Positions 35,001 through 47,431 are shown, counted from the first letter of the stretch. The stretch: DNA of 64,000 bases from Narthecium ossifragum (GCA_963920575.1 OY986963.1:3882896-3946895), one strand, 5' to 3'. A program made the numbers and translations. Notes: generated by a model from the letters alone, not told the origin.

Positions 35001-38000
35001 GAACTTGGTCGTGTTCTTCCACCTCAGTAGGGATGCAGTGCAAATAGAATTAAGAAACATGTGGACGCAATGTAGTAAACGAAATGCTGTTGAAGCCAAA
35101 ACATCCAATAGCAAAACATGTCTTCAACCAAATGGTATAAATGCATTATTGGTCACAAAGGTGATTCAAGCACAAACAAAGGGCTTGAATGGAGTAAAAA
35201 AGGAAAATAGCAGTTCAAGTGATGAAATTTGCAGTCACCTAACCGAATAGGCAGTATCTTACTTGCATTGTAATAATTACAAGCAGAAGTATACGGCGAT
35301 AAAGAACCCAAACATAATGTACCTAAATGGCCAAAGCTGTCTATTACTGGAGGTAGGAATGCTTCTAGCTTGTGACAAGTTAACAAATATGTACCTTAAG
35401 TGAACTGCGATAAAACGTGAGCTCATCTGTTGAATTCTCTTCACCAATTTCTCTCCTAATTTATGTATAGGCTTTGTAAATCGTAGTGCATGATAATTTA
35501 CACGACAACGTAGCTTTTGTAGTTCATCATCAAGTCTATTCGTAAGTCTGTAATCAAACTTCGTCAGCTGCACAGCCTGCAATCAGCTTGGTGTAAATCT
35601 CCATGTTACATGGAACTATCATCTGAAAGAGTTTCAGAGAAAAAAAATTCTTCAAGCCAGCATGGGTGCCCTAGAAATATATTTAAGACATTACAACTCA
35701 TGAAACTGAAGTTACTTTTCTCTACTTACTCCAGGCATTAATCGTTGAAAGACATAATTAATTCAATAGTCAGTTTTTACTCTAAAAGAACTAGAATCCC
35801 AAAAGATTTCATCTAGAGAAATGTTATGTGTCAGCGAAAGAACTTAATGTTATGCAGTAAAGGTGGAAGAACTTGCAAAAGGCCCTTCATTCTCCATCAG
35901 TCAAATGTGTGTGACTTAGCATGGAAGGAACTTCCATTAAATATCGGGCAGATAACCACATGCATCTTCCAATGGTCTGGAGACAACTCTACTAATTGGC
36001 ATGCCCTCCAGTCATCGAAATTGAGCAAGAGATAATCTTCAAGATTACTCAGGGATATGAACGAGTTTAAAGGAGAGAGATGACAGTTTTGAAAAATGAA
36101 ATTTGCTTTTGAGGTACTAAAAGTAATACAAAGAAGATAAGAATACAGTCCCACATGCAAATTAAAGCTGTGCCACTTCTAAAGGTTTGCAAAATTCCAA
36201 CATTCAACTTATTTATAAAACATGTACTTGATTCTCCCACTTTTGAAGCTACCTTCTCAAAACCGCTGGTCAATGACCCAAACATTATCAAACAAAAGTT
36301 AAGAAGCCTACTTACGTGCCTGCGCAAGAGTATTGGAAGCACTTGGTCAAGATAATAGTCGGGTGTTGATTTCCTTGGAGGACGCATGGTGTATGGAGGT
36401 TTTTCCATTGATCTTATTACTTCATCCGGGATCCTTTTCACAATGGCAATGTCCTTTGAGAGGGATGAGATGAACCAATTAACATCAAAAATATGGACAA
36501 AGTCACTGCAGGTCAGGAAGGTTAGACCATAAGAAATATGAATGTGATGATCAAAATAAACTGAAACTGGATGCTGTAAATCCTTACTGTTTAAATTAAA
36601 TAAATGGTAGAGAGAATGAGGGTGATGTAATACATTAAAACAGAACTCACCTGTCATCTTTCCAAAAGGAATGATGATCCAATTCAGGTACAACAAGTGT
36701 GGCATTCAAAAGCCAAGCTACAACAACAGCATCTGTTATCTGAATATAATCTCAGTTAAGCAGATTCAAGACAACATAAGCAAAAAAAGGCCTGATAACG
36801 AATAAATTCAAGGAAAGGACAAATCAGATCTTCATTCTATTCCATCTTACTTTAGTGCTTCTCACCCAATGGTCAAAATGAGTTTTGATGATGCAGTGAT
36901 TTAAAACATTCAAGATGCATGGTGTACAGGAAAGTACATAAATTTCGAACCTAGTAAGATATATCCCTTAAATGACCATCATGAACTATGATAAGATGTT
37001 ATTGAGGCCTTTACATGATGCAGCTATGTCCATTGGTAGAGAGCTACAAAGTGAAGAAACTTACCCCTGTTCTTTGTTGGTTCAGGCCCCCACTTGCTGC
37101 GATCAGCAGGTAGCCATTAGATTTGCCTGCAGCTAAATTAGAATTTGAACAATTACATTAGTAAAGGCAGTCTTATGTAACTGCTAACTACTCTAAGAAC
37201 TATGATTTTATAGGTAAGATATACAAAAACAAAAAAAAAAGAGTTAGCAACACAAGTCCTTTAACTCAAAAAACTTCCAATGGAAAAGGCAAGCATATAA
37301 AGAACTTACTTCTGAAGTAAGAGCCTCTATCACTACAGCCATAGTAAAAAGTTGAATATGCTGATTTCCATATATCAATTGGTTGGCTCCGGTTTGCACC
37401 CTGCAATCAGCTTCAAGTTAAAAAAAGACATCGAAGATAAGTACGAAACAGAATAATGACAAATATCACCATATTTTCAAGGTGACAAGGGTTTGCATGC
37501 ACAATTTCAAGCTTAAGTAAACATCACATGCACCTTCATCTCCTCTACGAAAGTCATGTTCAGCCTCTAAAAAATCACATTGCCTGAAAGAATCCAACTG
37601 TATCATTGGATTCCCTAAGGGTATTGCAGGAGATTGGTAGGTGCCAACAACTTTAATTTCGCACAATAGGTGTGAATGAAATTTCTATATAGCAAATAAA
37701 TAGGTGCTCTACAGATGTCCCGAATGATAATGAATGCTTCTGATCAAGTTTGTGAAGCATGCCTAAGAAAATGCATTTATCGGCCAATGGATCACAAAAT
37801 ATTCGAAGTGGATATTTCAAAAATAGAAAATTATAAATCTAGATTGAATGGATGCCTGCATCACGATTCTTAATGTTGTACATACTGCAATATACCAAAG
37901 TAATGATGCAATAAGTATAAATGAATTCATTAAGAAGAAACTAAAGAAACTAGGAAATGATCAAACCATAGTAGCAGTTACAGGCCCAAACCCCCGCTTA

Positions 38001-39022
38001 ACCATAAAGATTATCCACGACAGTTCTACAAAAGAACAACAGAAGAAACTAAACACATCCTTATATGCAACCTAACACACAAAAAAGGCAAAAAGTCCAA
38101 TAAACTCCCGATCAAGTACATATCATATCGAAGCTATCGGACTCTACAGGTTGCAGCTTGAAATATGCTACAAGTCGCTTAAAGAACCAGAAATGCATAA
38201 ATTTTTTGTAGCTTAAAAGGGAAAGCAGGACTGCTCATACCAAATTAAGGGCATCCCACAAAAATCAAGAGCAAAGTGCGCTGGAAGCACATCGGAGGGC
38301 AATCAACACTAAAAAGTAGAGCAGAGAGCCAGACTGCTTGAAGAATAAAAAGAAAGCGGATATGTCAAAAGCCAAGGGAACTTCCGCCTGTTACACGAAA
38401 CCTTTAAGGCATCCGTGGTCATGGTGGGCACTTCTAAAACGAAGAGTTAGGAAAAGCATGGCCAAGAAAATAAAAAAAATTCAACTAGAGCTTAATTTTT
38501 CCTTGAAAATTTGAAAACAAGAACGTGCGTGCCATTCACATTTACACATAAAAAATAAGAAAGATCAAGACTTGTATCTAATGAATGAGCAGGCAAAAGC
38601 AATCTTCAGGGTTTCAACATTCCAAACCGTGAAAACCAGTGTGTATTAAAAGTGCAGTTAGATACACGAGCAGACATTTCATCAACAAACAAAGCAGACA
38701 ACGATCACGACTTCCAAAACAAATCAAGATCGGAAAAAAAAAAATCCTCCTTAAAGGATAACCATCCAAGAATGCACCAAGAAGAGGGGATTTTATCGAG
38801 TACAAATACCTTTTTTGCGCGCCAAGGCTTCCTGAGCCTGGACCACTCGAGGTCAGAGACAATGTGGCCGGTGAAGAGCGAGATGAGCCCGAGCGCAAAC
38901 AGCAGCAACCCAAGAAACACCGATCTCGACATCCCCCGGCTCCGCTTCTTGTCCGCCAAGAAATCCAGGTTAGGCGTGGCGATGCAGCACCTCCTCCTCC
39001 TCCCCCCCGCTCCCCCACCCAT
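32029..39022 (-). CDS. Plant O-fucosyltransferase-like protein (GT106 / DUF246), 9 exons, 529 aa
   Basis: Probable Golgi type II membrane glycosyltransferase that would transfer fucose from GDP-fucose; the acceptor is unknown. Exons in coding order on the minus strand: 39022-38810, 37400-37310, 37126-37065, 36739-36651, 36505-36316, 35576-35395, 34843-34741, 33912-33584, 32359-32029 (TAG). The total is 1590 bases, exactly 530 codons. A basic N-terminus precedes one membrane segment at about residues 35-56 (SVFLGLLLFALGLISLFTGH). Domain motifs are SNGYLLIAASGGLNQQRTG, VPELDHHSFWKD, the family signature HLRFEPDMLAFSGC (about 274-287), ASGEIYGGE, and the C-terminal CDESDVFVTNNNGNMAKILAG followed by RRYMGHKRTIRP. 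The length is normal for the family. Introns are long; one carries an 18-G run. Confidence 0.92.
32695..32712. repeat. 18-base G homopolymer in O-fucosyltransferase intron
   Basis: Eighteen consecutive G on the plus strand (C on the transcribed gene's sense strand) inside the last intron of the minus-strand gene. The run length may be imprecise. Confidence 0.8.
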
Positions 39023-39836
39023 CCCAAACGCACAACCACCAGCGACACGATCTCATACTACCACCCAGAAATCCTCCTGCATGAGGGCGTCATCATCAAT
39101 GGCGAACTAGATATCGCACTTTCGCAGTGCAATTGGCCGGATGTTAGGTTTCACTGTAAGAGGCGGAGTAAACTGTTCGGAAAAGCGAATGATATGCCGA
39201 CAACGATGACGGAGGTGAGCACTTTAATGCGCTTTAATGGGAAGTCCGGCATCTTGGAACACTGCGTTTCCCCTATTTACAATTTTTTTTCATTTATTTA
39301 TTAATCTCGTGGCATCAGGACCCTAAACTAGATCCGGATCACAAATAACTTCTAAACCCGCTAAAAAAAACCGGATAGTAGATCCGATTCCTGCTTGCTT
39401 TGGCATCCGAAACATCGGTTACCGGGTTATAGGCCTCCATTAGCACCCAAAAGCCAGGTCCTCCTACTTCTGGAGACGAAGGGAAGAGCGGCAACTTCTG
39501 GAGGAGCTTGCAGGTAGTAGTACTGTACCTACGTGTTCCCTCTTGATCTTTTCCCTCATTGAGAACCCTTATACTGGTGATATTTGATCTCGATGCGGTG
39601 AATGCGTGGAACCTGTTGAATTCTGATATGATATAAGCTAAAAACCCTAACCTAAGCCCTAAGTTCTTTTGGGGTTGGAGTTCATCAATTTATGATTCTT
39701 GATTGGTTTTTGTTGTTGCTAAATTTTGCATATTTTCTGTATTGGTGTTTAATTTCTTTCTATGTGAAAGAATAGTTGTGTTTTAGTGGGAAAAAAGTGG
39801 CCTTGCTTATTTTTAGATGTTTTGCAGAAAATTCAA
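39023..39836. promoter_or_regulatory. Shared divergent promoter region of the O-fucosyltransferase and PDRG1-like genes
   Basis: Only about 815 bases separate the two divergent start codons, so both promoters and both leaders lie here. On the plus side, about 39450-39530 has the composition of a non-coding first exon. A T-rich leader intron closes at TTTTGCAG (39820-39827), nine bases before the ATG at 39837. On the minus side, the O-fucosyltransferase leader lies directly upstream of 39022. No clear TATA box was seen for either gene. Confidence 0.5.
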
Positions 39837-41464
39837 ATGGATCCGGGTATGCAGGAGCTGCAGCAAAATTTAGTAGAGATTGAAACTGAAGCTGAACATC
39901 TTCTTTTGGCACGACATCAGGTTATAATTTAATCTTTGATTTATTGATGCTATTTGGTATGTGTTTCGGGTGTTTTTAGTTTGCCTAAGTGTATATGTTT
40001 TGCTATGGTGACAGCTAATTGAAAATGATAAGCTAAGAAATGCGAATAGAGAAGCCTTAACAGCTCTTCGGAAGAGAGCTCGTACAACAAAAAGCAGTGT
40101 GCCGTCTCCATTTGAGGCAATAATGAAAGAAATAGAGGGGACTGGTTCGAAACCACTGGTGACAGAGATATGTCCAACTTGTGGCAATCATGACCCAAAG
40201 GAGCATACATGGATGATGTTTCCAGGGTCTGATGTTTTTGCGCGTATGCCGTTTCATGCAGTTCACACCATCATAGAGAAAGGTACCTCATATTTCCTAC
40301 GGCTTTCTTATTATTGTATTTTGATAACGCAAAGCTTTGTAATCTCAAAAGGTTACTATTCTGGTATAGGAAGGAATTTTTTTATTTATAGAAAGCCATA
40401 TTCATAGGTTTGTACAATGGTTCTTAGTTCTATGTTTGACAAGGCATCCTCTCACAGCCATGGATCTCTGTGGAGGTTATAGTATAAAGGCAACTGAAAG
40501 GATGATGAATCACAAACTAGGGTTTGGAATATGGGTTGCGTTACTGCAAGCACCCTTGATGGGATCATGATAAATTCCGCTGAAGGTTTTCTCACACAGA
40601 AATTGACAGAGACAGGGGCGATGAGATTGCAATAGGCTGTATTGATGTATTGTCAGGCAACCATTGAGTTAGCCCTTAAGTTGCGCCAAGTTGTTTTCAT
40701 CTAACTGTTAAACCATCAATCTATTTATTTGTCTGGATGCTGAAGGACATCAAGTGATTGGAAAAGGTTTTTCTATTATAGCTTTCTACTGATGTACTTT
40801 GGGCGATGAAGCAGCATGGATTTTGTATATGCATGTTCACATTAAGTTCACAGGAGTAAGAGTTCAAAAGAAGATGTTAAACTCTATTAGCTGCTAATTT
40901 GATGTATGCTACTGTTATAAACTTATAACTCGCAATTACACTGGATCATATGATTATTTTGTATCACTCTTATAGAGGGCTACAGATGTTTTAGTGTACA
41001 AATAATGCAAGAAAGCTCTTTGCTTCTCTTAATGCATGTGTACCATGTATGCTTAATTACTTTTGTTGAGAATGAGATTGATTATGGTCTATTCAGAATC
41101 TGGTTTCAAAACATCTCATTAGTCATAAGTCCATCTGGTTGCCATCAATGTTATCCAGTTCAAAATTTCTAACAATCGGTTGAGATATACGTGTTCTGGC
41201 TGCATATTGAGTTCTTTAATTTCTTTGTACTTATAGGAGCTTTGCATGCAATAGATCATAATGACCAACAATTTACATGGTATAGTTGTAACTATTTTTC
41301 TGACTTGCAATGCAGATCAAGAAAGAGTCGAGTATGATAATAAGAAGCTACAAAGCTATGTGAAAGAGAAGTCATTCACAATTTCAGAAAGGGGAGCTCT
41401 AGCCGACAAGATTAGTCCTAGTATTCTTAAAAGTCTAGTTACCCTAACTGACAAGCCTAAGTAA
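39837..41464 (+). CDS. PDRG1-like (p53 and DNA-damage-regulated protein 1 family) prefoldin-related protein, 166 aa
   Basis: Exons 39837-39920, 40015-40282 and 41316-41464 (TAA) sum to 501 bases, 167 codons. The N-terminus is helical and charged (EIETEAEHLLLARHQLIEND). A conserved RTTKSSVPSPFEAIMKEI follows. A central ICPTCGNHD has two cysteines that might bind metal. The C-terminal coiled coil contains KLQSYVKEKSF, ISERGALADKISP and SLVTLTDKPK. This is the layout of the plant PDRG1-like family, related to the prefoldin-like complex that assists assembly of nuclear RNA polymerases in animals; the plant role is less clear. The short third exon sits after a 1-kb intron. Confidence 0.85.
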
Positions 41465-42339
41465 AGGTTGTGGTAATGTCGACTGTGTCTTATTTCATTT
41501 TGGAAATTAAATGTATTGAAATTTGCTGGAAAACCTTTTGACATTTTGTCTCAATATGGAACCACTCACTTACTCAACTTTAATATGTCAGTAAGGAGCG
41601 AGTCCATTTAGGCTGAATTGACCCCACCAGAATATTGGCAAAATGCGGTACTAGTTTTTTATGTCTTGTCTCCTATACTGTGCCCTATCAAGTACATAAT
41701 AATCAGCGATATCCTGTTGACAAATCTGCTCCGTTTTCCTTTCACTAACAATTAACGAGGAGTTTACAGCTAAGATCTCATCATGCATGATGCACTGTGA
41801 TTCATTGCTTTGGCTGCGTAATTCTCTTTTTATGAAATCATTGTACCTTATGGTTGTGCCTATTTCGATGCAGCCTAGAACTATGGATCCTTTAAAGATG
41901 ACATTTTTGCTGTCTTCATCATCATGTGCTTTCTTCAACTTGATGCTCTGTAAGTCAGGCGTGTGCCAATGGAAGAAGAAATAACTATGGTTACGGTCAA
42001 AATTATTTGAGAGAAAGGAAGAAGAAAATTGAATGAAATTGGCATTCTCTGGAGATGAGACGTGCCTTTCTCTTTTATCATCACGTTTGAAGTCACTAAG
42101 CCCGGTAATAAGCTCAACTAGTAATAGTGATAAAACAATATCACGTATAACCATCTTGGTTGCAATAAGAATTTTAATGACATTGCTAGATCAGTAATAA
42201 TTTGACAGGATAGTGATTAGAAAACTGAAATCTTTATTAGGGGCAAATCCATCAATAGCATAATCAAACACACTCATTATAAACTTTGAAGTATGCCCAT
42301 GACATGTGTGTATGTTTTGTCCATTTGCTTGTGATGGAC
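41465..42339. other. Intergenic region; one unexplained 167-codon minus-strand open frame
   Basis: Downstream of the PDRG1-like gene. A minus-strand frame runs from 42154 to 41651 (167 codons). It contains no domain recognised here, has no visible splice or promoter context, and its base composition equals the flanks. It may be chance or a relic. Confidence 0.25.
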
Positions 42340-42697
42340 AAACTTGTTCTGTGGAATGAACAATTGGGAAGAGTCTAACTAACAGCCTTCGATTTCCTCT
42401 ATGATAGCTTGTGTTCTTGACTTTGTTTGTGGAATGAACTGCTACAAGTTGGAAAAAATCTAACTAGCAACCTTCAATTTCCTCCGTGATTGGTTGTGCT
42501 CTGGACTTCGTCTGTTGAAAGAACAGCCTTCAATTTCCTCTGTAATTGTTGTGCTCTGACTGTCTGTGGAATGAGCAAATGGGAAGACTAACAAGCAGCC
42601 TTCAATTTCCTCTGTTATTGTTATTGTTTGTACTCTGGACTTTGTATGTGGAATTAACTTCCACGAGTGGGATAAGTCTAACCAGCAGCTTTTAATT
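42340..42697 (+). repeat. Tandem array upstream of the dioxygenase cluster
   Basis: Four to five diverged copies of an 80-100-bp unit. Each unit reads roughly GTGGAATGAAC, an optional CCACAAGTGGG, AAGAATCTAACTAGCAGC, then TTCAATTTCCTC and TGTGCTCTGGACTTTG. The same unit occurs upstream of other copies of the dioxygenase (47880-48130, about 52450-52550, about 53030-53130). Its last copy is interrupted by the insertion 42702-45398 and resumes at about 45403 (TGTGCTATGGACTTTGTC). Confidence 0.75.
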
Positions 42698-44149
42698 TCC
42701 TGTCACGAGGTGTCACACCCCGACCCAGAAGACCCATCCAGGACTGGGCGTGAGGGTTCCTATCACTATTCATCTCCAACTTGCGCGATACAAATGCGGA
42801 AAAGACGGATAAATTTAAACAATTTATATATTCCAGAGGTGAAACAGAAATTCAATTCATATATTCATTAAATTGTACTATTCAACATTAGATACAAAAT
42901 TCTCCAAGGAAAGATATTCTACAACAATCCCAAAATTCCTCGAAAGATGTTTACAATATACAAACTATCAAAATGTACAACAAATTATCCTCCAGCAACC
43001 TCAAGCATCTCTGGACGTAGTCGCGTTACCAAAAGCTGATCCCGCCGGCTCTATTAAAGAAGAACTGGCGCCTGCACCTGCAAACGCAGCCCGGGTAGGA
43101 GTGAACGATAAACTCAGTAGGGTTCTACTCTACGGCACACAGAAGGGAGGAAAACAACAACAATGTTGTTTCCCCGCTCAAGTCTAAGGAATGCCACGGG
43201 GCTCCACATCCCCTGTCGACTACCCCAAGGATCCTACTCTTCTCAACCGACCACGCTGGTATACATCAACCAAACACGCTGGGAGGAAACAGAGAACCAG
43301 AACCAGTAGGATCACCCTTACCCAGCAGGAAGCCACTGCCTGGGGACCATGTCAGGGGCACCGACAACCATCCTTAGCACTTGGCCTTGGGAGACCAACA
43401 CGACCTCTAAACCTCAAGCAATGATCAGAGTCAACTATCGCACATCCTCAATACATGAGATTCGGATTATACAATCACACCCTAAACCTGACTACCCAGC
43501 CACGACCCTCAAGCTAGATCCGAGCTACCCGAGAGCCTCGGATCGACGATCAACCCATCGCCCGCCTAGCCTCATATGCCTCTAATGCAATCAAGATGCA
43601 TGCAATGTTCAGCCACAGATAAAGAGATATAAGCATGCAACAAGATGTCATCAATTATACAGGGCTAGGCATAGCTTATAGCTAGCCAAAAGGGTAAGCA
43701 TAGCAAAGGCCTCAAATACAGATAATCTATGCTAACCAAACAAGGATTAGAGCAAAGCATTAAACACAGATATACAATAGTCTTCAGTGCTCTCTTGCAC
43801 CTGACAGACTAAGGTTCCACAGTTACCCCGCAGGTAACTGGCCAACAATTATACAATAGCCCTCGGCACACGCCGGCATCATGCTAAGGTTCCACAATTT
43901 CACAATAGCTAGCACTCATAGCTAGCTAATGGCTAATCAAACAATAAGCATTTAAATATATCATTCAACTAAGTATTTAAATGTAAATCCATCCATAAAT
44001 CCACCCAAACGACAAACACCCAATTCAATTCCCAATCTCGATAGAAATCCCTCGAAAATCCCATGAAAATGACGTGTATGCTTCCTAACATGATTGGGTA
44101 TCTATCATGGATGAAAACCAATCAAAGGAAACCATCAAACACAGCTCAG

Positions 44150-44490
44150 TGGCCCACGGTCGATGTGACGGTCGATCTGGCGGTTGACCGTGAGGCCACG
44201 GTCGATGTCATGGTCGACCATGAGGCCAAAACGAGGAAAACCACATGGGTGACGGTCGATCGGTACATCGACCGTGGGAAGCCCGAAACGAGACAGAGCC
44301 TCACGGACGATGCGACGGTCGATCCGAAGGTCGATCGTGAGGCGGGATAAAAAAAAAGAGGAAGCCCACGGTCAATCGGTGCATCGACCGTGGGAGGCCA
44401 AAAACCCGACAGAGCCTGATAGACGATGCGACGGTCGATCCGACGGTCGACCGTCAGGCCCAGAAAGAGCGTATCAACGCTTGACGGTCA
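44150..44490. repeat. Palindromic GGTCGAT/ATCGACC repeat cluster
   Basis: Two larger units (about 44245-44345 and 44365-44460), preceded by shorter ones. Each combines ACGGTCGATCGGTRCATCGA, CCGTGGGA, GACAGAGCCT and GACGATGCGACGGTCGATCC. The motif and its complement alternate, so the transcript would fold strongly. Confidence 0.75.
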
Positions 44491-44517
44491 ATCCACCGAT
44501 CGACCGTCGGGCCTTAG

Positions 44518-44609
44518 GCACAGTTGATCAGAACAGTGCCGCACAGTTGATCAGAACAGTGCCGCACAGTTGATCAGAACAGTGCCGCACATTTCATTAG
44601 AACAGTGCC
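44518..44609. repeat. 23-bp tandem repeat, three exact copies plus one degenerate
   Basis: The units at 44518-44540, 44541-44563 and 44564-44586 are identical (start GCACAGTTGATCAG, end AACAGTGCC). The fourth (44587-44609) has substitutions in the middle. Each unit is itself partly palindromic (GCAC...GTGC). Confidence 0.9.
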
Positions 44610-45398
44610 GGAAATCCAATTTCTTGGATTTGAATGATCAAATCAAGTTGGAAGTTGATGAAACTTTGCAAGCATGTGTAAAAGATGATGAGGAAGCTAA
44701 TGGTATGATTAAAACCCGATTTTGATGGCCAAATCTCAAACCTAGGTCTCAAAGGCCGAAAACCGATAAAACGGCGATAATACGGAAACAAGCCGTTAAA
44801 ATACGGAATTCGCAAGGTAGGAATACAAGAATCAAGCCACATCACATGTGCTACAAGCTACACAGCATTCTAGCATGTATTTCTATAGCGAAAGCACATA
44901 AAACCTATCCTAGGAAAACTCGACCGCAAGATCGGGGTAGAAACACCTACATGAACAAGCAGGGCAGCTCCTCCACGCATCCCCCAACTCCGATCGTCGG
45001 AATCCGCTCCTCGAAAGCCGCGCCTCCAAGCCCTAGCTCAACCGGTTGGAGAGAGAGAGGAAGAAAGAGAACGGCAGAAGAAGGAAGGAAAGAAAGAGAA
45101 AGAAGGAGCTTAAATAGAAAGCTAGAATCAATCACAGCCGTCCGATTCGATCTCTCCCGATCGAGCTCCGATCTTCCGATCAGACGCACCCTTAAGGTTC
45201 TAATCAAACACATACATCAATCAAAGGTCATGTGTACAACGCGGGTGTGAAACTGACCACCAGGAAGCATATTTACCAAAATGCCACTGGGGTCAAAAAC
45301 AGCGATGCGATCAACCGATCGCATCCCAAGGCCAGCCGAGCCAAACCACAAACCCAGACCCTCGACCTAACGCGATCGGACCGGGTTGGAGGTACGAG

Positions 45399-45610
45399 TC
45401 CTCACATGGGGTGTGCTATGGACTTTGTCTTTGGGCATAGCTAAAGCTGATGTCGACATTGCAACACCAACCATGCTGCATAGGTATCAACACGTTGGTA
45501 ACTTTGTATATATATATATATCCATGAATATGATCTTTAGCTGATCAAACTTGAATCAAACTAAGAAATAGGGATCTTTGGGTGTGAAGTCTGACAGGTT
45601 TGAGAGATTG
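45399..45610 (+). promoter_or_regulatory. Proximal promoter of dioxygenase copy A
   Basis: A TATA-like TTGTATATATATATATATC lies at about 45504-45522. About 90 bases before the ATG the sequence includes AGCTGATCAAACTTGAATCA, which recurs upstream of copy B (48239) and in part upstream of copy E (53260). The shared block GGGTGTGAAGT and GAGAG(G/A) directly precedes most copies' start codons, so the core promoter was duplicated with the gene. Confidence 0.55.
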
Positions 45611-47017
45611 ATGATGGAGGAGAAGGGCATCGGCGGACTTGGAACCTCACTTAAGGTGCCAAATGTTCAGGCTCTTGCAGCTTCTACAAATGGGTTGGGC
45701 GAGGTACCGCCCAGGTACATCAGACCAGATATGGAGGCTGATGGTGTGGTGCATGATGACAACGGCGACGACATCCCCGTGATCGATATGAGCCGGCTGC
45801 TGGATCCTCACTGCTCCAAAGAGGAGTCTCTCAAGCTAGATATTGCTTGCCAGGAATGGGGCTTCTTCCAGGTAACGTCGATGTCAGCTTCTACGCTGAT
45901 CTAATTGTCATCGAGACCATATTAATACCTACAGACTAATTTTTGCTCATGTGCATGTGTTTGTGTCTATATATATACAACTTGGTCATTATTGCAGCTT
46001 GTCAACCATGGAGTGACTGGAGATATAATACAGAGAATGGCTTCTGATTTAGATGGATTTTTCAAGCTTCCTTTGAAAGAAAAGGAGGCCTTCGCACAAT
46101 TGCCGGGTGGTATCCAAGGCTATGGCCAAGCATTTGTTAAATCAGAAGAGCAAAAATTGGATTGGGCTGATATGATGTTTCTCGACACTCAACCAGTTTC
46201 AGTCAGGAACATGCATTTTTGGCCTAAAAATCCTCCAACATTCAGGTTTTAACAGAGCAATTTCTTTATCAGTTCTCATATTAATATTGCTTGACCCCTT
46301 CATAAAGCATATGGTAGATTCCTTTAATTTCCTCATTCCTGATGAATTATTTCAGGGACACGTTGGATGAATACTCATTACAACTCAAGGACTTGGCAGC
46401 TAATCTCCTAAGGATAATGGCCAAAAACTTGGGGATTGATCAGGAAACAATCATCGAAAGATTCAAAGAACAACATCAAGGTCTAAGGATAAACTACTAT
46501 CCGCCATGTCCGGAAGCCAACAAGGTTGTAGGCCTCTCCTCACACACTGATACCGTCGGCTTAGCTTTGGTTCTCGAAGCAAATGGTGTTCCAGGACTGC
46601 AAATTAGAAAGGACAGCAAATGGCTACCTATTAAGACAATTCCTGGTGCTTTAATTGCCAATATCGGAGACATCCTCGAGGTAAATAGTTTCTTCCAAAT
46701 TTACAATGACCAGAAGGATTTTAATTGAATGGTTAAATTTGTTGATCTTATTTTCTTATTATCAGATAATGTCCAATGGGAAATATAAGAGTATTGAGCA
46801 TAGGGCCATCATCAATCCTGAGAAGGAGCGTATCTCGGTGGCTGCATTCCATTTTGCAAGTAATGAAGCCCTGATCGGTCCTCTTCCAGAGCTTCTTGCC
46901 ATTGAAGGGGATGATGAGAAATACAAGGCAATGACCTATGGGAACTACATGAAGCGTTTCTTTTCCACTAAGCTGGATGGCAAGAACTATCTAAGCAGCA
47001 TGAAGTTGATCAAGTAA
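45611..47017 (+). CDS. 2-oxoglutarate/Fe(II)-dependent dioxygenase, SRG1-like (copy A, intact)
   Basis: Exons 45611-45871, 45998-46245, 46356-46680 and 46766-47017 (TAA) give 1086 bases, 361 residues. The start is the first of two adjacent ATGs; the homologous copies support this region. The N-terminal DIOX_N domain includes DIPVIDMSRLLD, QEWGFFQLVNHGV and FFKLPLKEKEAF. The catalytic 2OG-FeII domain has INYYPPCPEANK, then the iron ligands His233 and Asp235 (SSHTDT) and His290 (SIEHRAIINP). The 2-oxoglutarate site is Arg300-x-Ser302. The length is normal for the family. Relatives oxidise or demethylate specialised metabolites (SRG1, norcoclaurine synthase-like, codeine demethylase-like), but the substrate here is unknown. 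The usual HSD/HTD context P-H-x-D is S-H-T-D, and VGLALVLEANGV replaces the more common LTxLLxxN segment, so substrate contacts may differ from copy E. Confidence 0.92.
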
Positions 47018-47422
47018 GGGAGGACAGTGTGTTTGGTTGTGAAATAGGAAAAATATATTTGAGGGAATAAGAAACAGTATTACCCATAGGGTTGTCGTTC
47101 CATCAATCTATCATATGTATAGTTCTGAGTTCTTTGTGAGCTATTATCATCGACCTCAGGGCCGGAGCCAGGAATGTCATTGAGGGGGCCAGTTTTAAAT
47201 TATATCCTAGTATTGTAATTTAAGGTATATTGATGTATAATAATCTCAAAAAATAAAGTTTGCAATTTACTAAATAAAAAAATGAAATATTGAGTTAATA
47301 TCGTATAGAGATATATTAATATTATTTGAATAATTATAATCTGGTTTCAATGGTCCTTAATGACTTCATATTTTGATAACAGTGCATGATGGTATCATGA
47401 ATGTTTCAAAATAAAATTAGAT
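47018..47422. other. 3' flank of dioxygenase copy A
   Basis: AT-rich sequence after the stop codon. GGGCCGGAGCCAGGAATGTC (47160-47179) resembles a dispersed plant repeat. No gene was seen. Confidence 0.4.
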
Positions 47423-47431
47423 ATCGATATA

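Larger units (their letters stand above)
42702..45398. mobile_element. LTR-like insertion (~2.7 kb), probable solo LTR of a large-LTR retrotransposon
   Basis: The left part contains TGTCACACCCCGACCC (42711 on), a start typical of several plant Ty3/gypsy LTRs. The insertion splits a unit of the upstream tandem array: flanking bases TCCT at 42698-42701 and 45399-45402 could be a target duplication. The exact ends are uncertain, since a TG...CA pair with a clean 5-bp duplication was not found. No reverse transcriptase, integrase or gag frame is present. The interior carries two kinds of tandem repeats, listed separately. Confidence 0.5.

Noticed and set aside
41651..42154. 167-codon minus-strand open frame downstream of the PDRG1-like gene
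   Set aside because: No domain, splice context or promoter was recognised and composition equals the flanks. Kept only as a low-confidence remark.
43191..43585. Overlapping open frames within the LTR-like insert
   Set aside because: No gag, protease, reverse transcriptase or integrase motif; no reason to think they are translated.
44518..44609. Regular short repeats as a CRISPR-like array
   Set aside because: The 23-bp units are head-to-tail with no spacers and the genome is a plant; it is a simple tandem repeat.
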